Below, in pieces: positions 5,617 through 7,938 of a stretch of DNA of 7,938 nt. A program made the translations under genes and the position numbers. The notes under the pieces were generated by a model, which saw only the letters and a list, made by a program, of their open reading frames with translations, made no database searches and had not been told where the DNA came from. This DNA is from Ruminococcus sp. UBA4383. Its GTDB lineage: Bacteria; Bacillota; Clostridia; Oscillospirales; Ruminococcaceae. The stretch is from contig DGRR01000063.1 of NCBI GenBank assembly GCA_002389995.1, positions 1 to 7,938 on the forward strand, read 5' to 3'. The first letter of the stretch is position 1. Each line of letters opens with the position of its first letter.

Positions 5617-7290
5617 TCATATACCTCCTGCCAATTTTTCTGATTTTCTCATTGTGTAGCTGATTATTTCCTCAAAATATTTATATCTGTTCTGCCTGTT
5701 ATTTTCCGCATCAGGGAAATCTTCAATATACTCCCTTATAAAATCTGATACCTTCTGACTGATTTTATTTCGTGGGACAAGATATATACTTTCGACTACA
5801 TTCAGGATATCTGTTTTAGTCTGTTCAACTGAGCATGATTTATTTGTTATACCTGATGAAAAACCGTTCATTTTTTCAGCGAAATCATGAAAGCTTCCGT
5901 TCAGTATACATGACTGTTCCGAAACAGTATCTATATCTGAAAACATACGGAAAACAGGACAAATATAGCTTTTTACAAATTCATCAATATATCCGGTTAC
6001 TTCCCTGCCGAATACTGTATTCTGGGGATTTTCGCCAAAGGATTTCAGTAATTTTTCGGGATTTGAACCAAATAAGGAAATATTAAACAAACTTGTTTTT
6101 TTCTCAGCCCATTTTTCAATCATTCCAATAAGTTCGATATTGTATTTGTCAGAAAAACAAGTGCGTACAATTCCAGAGACAAGGGCTGACATTATCACAA
6201 AAGAAAGTATGTCTTTAATCTCATCTTTTCCGAAAAAAACGCTTAAACTGTATTTTTCCGCAGCTGAAGAACCGAATGAATATATTTTTCCGTACTTATA
6301 GTTTTCCTGATTAAATATTAATTCTCTTACAGACAGTGCATTTAAAAAACTTGTTACATCAGTTTTTCTGTCATCATTTTCAGCACTGATTTTTGTTGAG
6401 ACAATATCAGGAAAGAGGAATTTATCCCCGTCTGTTTTCATATTGATAAAGGTTGCATTCACGGCCGGTTTTTCCGCACAAACATAGTCTGTAAACCTTA
6501 TCATTGAATAGACGGGATTAAGCTTGCTGAAATCATAATTTTCCGAGACTATCTGTTTATATTTTTGTTCAAGAAATTCGATATTCTTTTTATTTCTTTC
6601 AGGAAATTCATTGTTTACGCTTTTTGAGCTGAACATATCCGAACATTTTACAGTTTCAATTTTTTTAAGGATTTCAATAATCTCAGGTATATTGAACACA
6701 CTTATTTTTTCAGGTACGCTGTCACCTTTGTCATAAATATTATAAAACGGCAGTGATACATAGCGATTGACGGCAGAAGACGGACCTGAGAGAACATTGA
6801 ATCTTGTTCCGCTTATCGGAACGGCGGATTCTTTTGAAATAAGAACTGCTTCATCATTACAGCAGCTTCCGCAGTTTATGAGGGTAAAATTTTCGTTTTT
6901 GGGAAGATTGACAAAAAGTGAATTTATATCCTTTTCAGAAAAGAACACCTCGCCCACATTTGGTCTGCCACAAAAATTTTTTGTGATATCAGATGAAATT
7001 TCGTTCTTTGAAAATCCGAGTGAAAGCAATTCACTGTTATTATATCTGTCATGAAGAGAACCTTTTATCTGCAAGGTAATATTCTTGCAACTCAGATTAA
7101 TTTCTTTCCCGAAAAGCACATTATAATACTTTTTTAAAATGTCTGTCGAAACCGAATCAGAAGCCGCAAACCCAATACATCTCAAAATTATCTCTTCCTG
7201 TGTATCAACAATTCCCATGCAAGCCATCAATATAAAGGCATACGCAGAAACTGCACCTTCTTTTCCCCAGAAATTTATAATTTTTTTCAT
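5617..7290 (-). CDS. Unrecognised 557-aa protein, operon partner of the actin-like ATPase
   Basis: I do not recognise this protein. The ATG at 7290 is preferred because GGAG (7298-7301) lies 7 nt upstream. An ATG at 7362 would start inside the terminator hairpin and add a 24-residue extension. The product begins MKKIINFWGKEGAVSAYAFI. A hydrophobic helix at about 14-28 lies too far from a proper basic stretch to be a clear signal peptide, so a cytoplasmic location is more likely. It has about 11 Cys, including CGSCC at 140-144. The segment TLINCGSCCNDEAVL (136-150) followed by PISGTRFNVLSG (158-169) loosely resembles the phosphate-2 strand-loop-strand of actin-fold proteins but lacks the key Asp. 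The C-terminal third is helical and charged. It shares a 1-nt junction with the ATPase gene and is probably made in step with it as a partner subunit or cofactor (inference). Confidence 0.78.
   Translation of the reverse strand: MKKIINFWGKEGAVSAYAFILMACMGIVDTQEEIILRCIGFAASDSVSTDILKKYYNVLFGKEINLSCKNITLQIKGSLHDRYNNSELLSLGFSKNEISSDITKNFCGRPNVGEVFFSEKDINSLFVNLPKNENFTLINCGSCCNDEAVLISKESAVPISGTRFNVLSGPSSAVNRYVSLPFYNIYDKGDSVPEKISVFNIPEIIEILKKIETVKCSDMFSSKSVNNEFPERNKKNIEFLEQKYKQIVSENYDFSKLNPVYSMIRFTDYVCAEKPAVNATFINMKTDGDKFLFPDIVSTKISAENDDRKTDVTSFLNALSVRELIFNQENYKYGKIYSFGSSAAEKYSLSVFFGKDEIKDILSFVIMSALVSGIVRTCFSDKYNIELIGMIEKWAEKKTSLFNISLFGSNPEKLLKSFGENPQNTVFGREVTGYIDEFVKSYICPVFRMFSDIDTVSEQSCILNGSFHDFAEKMNGFSSGITNKSCSVEQTKTDILNVVESIYLVPRNKISQKVSDFIREYIEDFPDAENNRQNRYKYFEEIISYTMRKSEKLAGGI
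5624..5629 (-). promoter_or_regulatory. Ribosome binding site that fixes a TTG start
   Basis: AGGAGG lies inside the last codons of the 557-aa gene and 8 nt before the TTG at 5615-5613. The ATG at 5620 is only 3 nt away and is followed by ATT TGA, so it would encode just two residues. The next in-frame ATG is codon 28, with no comparable site assigned to it. TTG is therefore the likely start of the 1103-aa protein. Confidence 0.75.
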
Positions 7291-7315
7291 ATAAATACTC
7301 CAGTTAACATAATCT

Positions 7316-7362
7316 ATAATAACATACTGTAATAAATAATTACATATAAAAACAGTCGTCAA
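7316..7362 (-). promoter_or_regulatory. Weak promoter candidates for the three-gene operon
   Basis: Two overlapping candidates lie between the terminator and the 557-aa gene. One is TTGACG (7362-7357) with TATTTA (7338-7333) at 18 bp. The other is an extended -10, TGtTATTAT (7324-7316), without a recognisable -35. Either gives a short leader that includes the GGAG at 7298-7301. The -35 of the first lies in the terminator stem, which would tie initiation to upstream transcription. Neither candidate is strong. Confidence 0.35.
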
Positions 7363-7390
7363 CGGTCAGCAGCCGCCGACCGTTGATAAC
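7348..7390 (-). terminator. Intrinsic terminator after the repeat-protein gene
   Basis: On the minus strand, a 9-bp stem TCAACGGTC (7386-7378) pairs with GACCGTTGA (7367-7359) around a GC-rich loop. Across one A/C mismatch it gains three more pairs (GTT 7390-7388 with GAC 7357-7355). TG and then TTTTT (7352-7348) follow. It begins about 10 nt after the stop codon at 7401, so it separates the repeat-protein gene from the three-gene operon, wholly or partly. Confidence 0.75.
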
Positions 7391-7400
7391 ACAAAAATCA

Positions 7401-7938
7401 TCAGAATATTTCGCCCTGATTAATTATATTTCCTGAATTGTCCACGACACACGGAATTATCTCGTTAGACTCCTCAATAAACGATAAACTGCACTTATAC
7501 ACATTTTCAGCAACCTGTTTTTTTGCAAAAGGTGAAACCTGATTCGGAAGAACAAATATATTGTTTCCATAATTATACATAATAAACTTTGAATTAACAT
7601 CGCTTGAATATTCAAAATTTCTAATTGATGAGTTATACACGCAGTAATCTGCCCCTTCTCTGCGAAGTTTCTGAACAGTTTCAAAAACTTTACTCATACT
7701 CAGTGAAACTCTTGACGGTTTCTGCGATTGTTCATTCATTGAATTATTCTGAACAGGCACAGCTGTCTGCTGATTATACATTGCATTGTTATCCTGTACA
7801 GGCACAGCTGTCTGCTGATTATACATTGCATTGTTATCCTGTACAGGCACAGCTGTCTGCCGATTATACATTGCAGTATTGTCCTGTACAGGCGTAGCCA
7901 TATGCTGATTATACATTACGGTATTGTCCTGTACAGGC
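7401..7938 (-). CDS. C-terminal part of a protein with 15-residue tandem repeats (start outside window)
   Basis: I do not recognise this protein. The frame is open from the window edge. The in-frame codons before the ATG at 7916 read PVQDNTV and continue the repeat, so that ATG is internal and the true start is upstream. About 178 residues are visible. First come four full copies of a 15-residue unit (PVQDNNAMYNQQTAV) rich in Gln and Asn, with no charge except Asp. A short Gln/Ser/Pro linker follows. The last 105 or so residues form a distinct domain: a basic helix (SKVFETVQKLRREGADY), then alternating strands (SKFIMYNYGNNIFVLP; KCSLSFIEESNEIIPCVVD). No membrane segment is visible. A terminator follows within 10 nt. 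Its place directly upstream of the ATPase operon on the same strand suggests, but does not prove, a shared role. Confidence 0.75.
   Translation of the reverse strand, partial: PVQDNTVMYNQHMATPVQDNTAMYNRQTAVPVQDNNAMYNQQTAVPVQDNNAMYNQQTAVPVQNNSMNEQSQKPSRVSLSMSKVFETVQKLRREGADYCVYNSSIRNFEYSSDVNSKFIMYNYGNNIFVLPNQVSPFAKKQVAENVYKCSLSFIEESNEIIPCVVDNSGNIINQGEIF
7758..7937 (-). repeat. Four in-frame 45-bp tandem repeats
   Basis: Four complete units (7937-7893, 7892-7848, 7847-7803, 7802-7758) encode PVQDN-x-x-MYN-x-x-x-A-x. A degenerate PVQNNS follows. The two units nearest the unique domain are almost identical, while the two at the window edge are more diverged (NRQ, NQHMAT). Each unit contains the perfect palindrome CCTGTACAGG (7928-7937, 7883-7892, 7838-7847, 7793-7802). 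The three inner units also carry ACAGCTGT. The array continues beyond the window edge. Confidence 0.9.

Noticed and set aside
1650..7054. Many plus-strand open frames of 60-120 codons opposite the large minus-strand genes
   Set aside because: They lie antisense to long well-formed genes, lack ribosome binding sites in what I checked, and their peptides show no domain structure.
7291..7362. Longer N-terminus of the 557-aa protein starting at the ATG at 7362
   Set aside because: That start lies within the terminator hairpin and upstream of the better ribosome binding site at 7298-7301.
7625..7897. A 90-codon plus-strand frame with AQLSADYTLHCYPV repeats
   Set aside because: It is antisense to the 45-bp repeat array, so the repeats make an artificial open frame.
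7758..7938. Regular repeats that might suggest a CRISPR array
   Set aside because: The units are directly adjacent, with no unique spacers, and stay in frame through every copy.

Overview
The window looks like a chromosomal stretch of an AT-rich Gram-positive bacterium, most likely a Clostridia/Ruminococcus-type gut Firmicute. The evidence is consensus sigma-A promoters (TTGACA, 17 bp spacing, TG-extended -10), strong AGGAGG-type ribosome binding sites, U-tailed intrinsic terminators and AT-rich coding sequence. The genus is an inference from style, not from a marker gene.

Layout. The left edge (1-88, minus) holds the first 29 codons of what may be a transposase-like helix-turn-helix protein. 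A plus-strand single-gene unit follows: a promoter at 262-290, an inverted repeat just before the ribosome binding site, a class I SAM-dependent methyltransferase (377-1000) and a terminator (1007-1034). Facing it on the minus strand is a small acidic 66-residue protein (1095-1295) with a near-perfect promoter of its own. Positions 1296-1579 carry that promoter and two strong hairpins (1397-1443 and 1499-1531). No convincing protein gene was found there, although a short structured RNA is possible.

The rest of the window (1580-7938) is transcribed on the minus strand. Reading in that direction: the end of a protein with 15-residue tandem repeats (7938-7401, start outside the window); a terminator; an unrecognised 557-residue protein (7290-5617); a 1103-residue protein with a complete actin/Hsp70-type (ASKHA) ATPase core between two large unassigned regions (5615-2304, TTG start); and a 236-residue protein with a signal peptide, three 18-residue Asp/Asn/Gln-rich repeats, one transmembrane helix and a short cytoplasmic tail (2290-1580). 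The last three are separated by 1 and 13 nt and form a tight operon.

How the genes may work together (inference). The 557- and 1103-residue proteins are probably made in fixed proportion and act as a pair. The small single-span protein could anchor an ATPase complex or filament to the membrane and expose a flexible acidic segment outside. The repeat protein upstream may belong to the same locus, but it ends at its own terminator. I do not recognise this arrangement as a named system. It is the most interesting part of the window.
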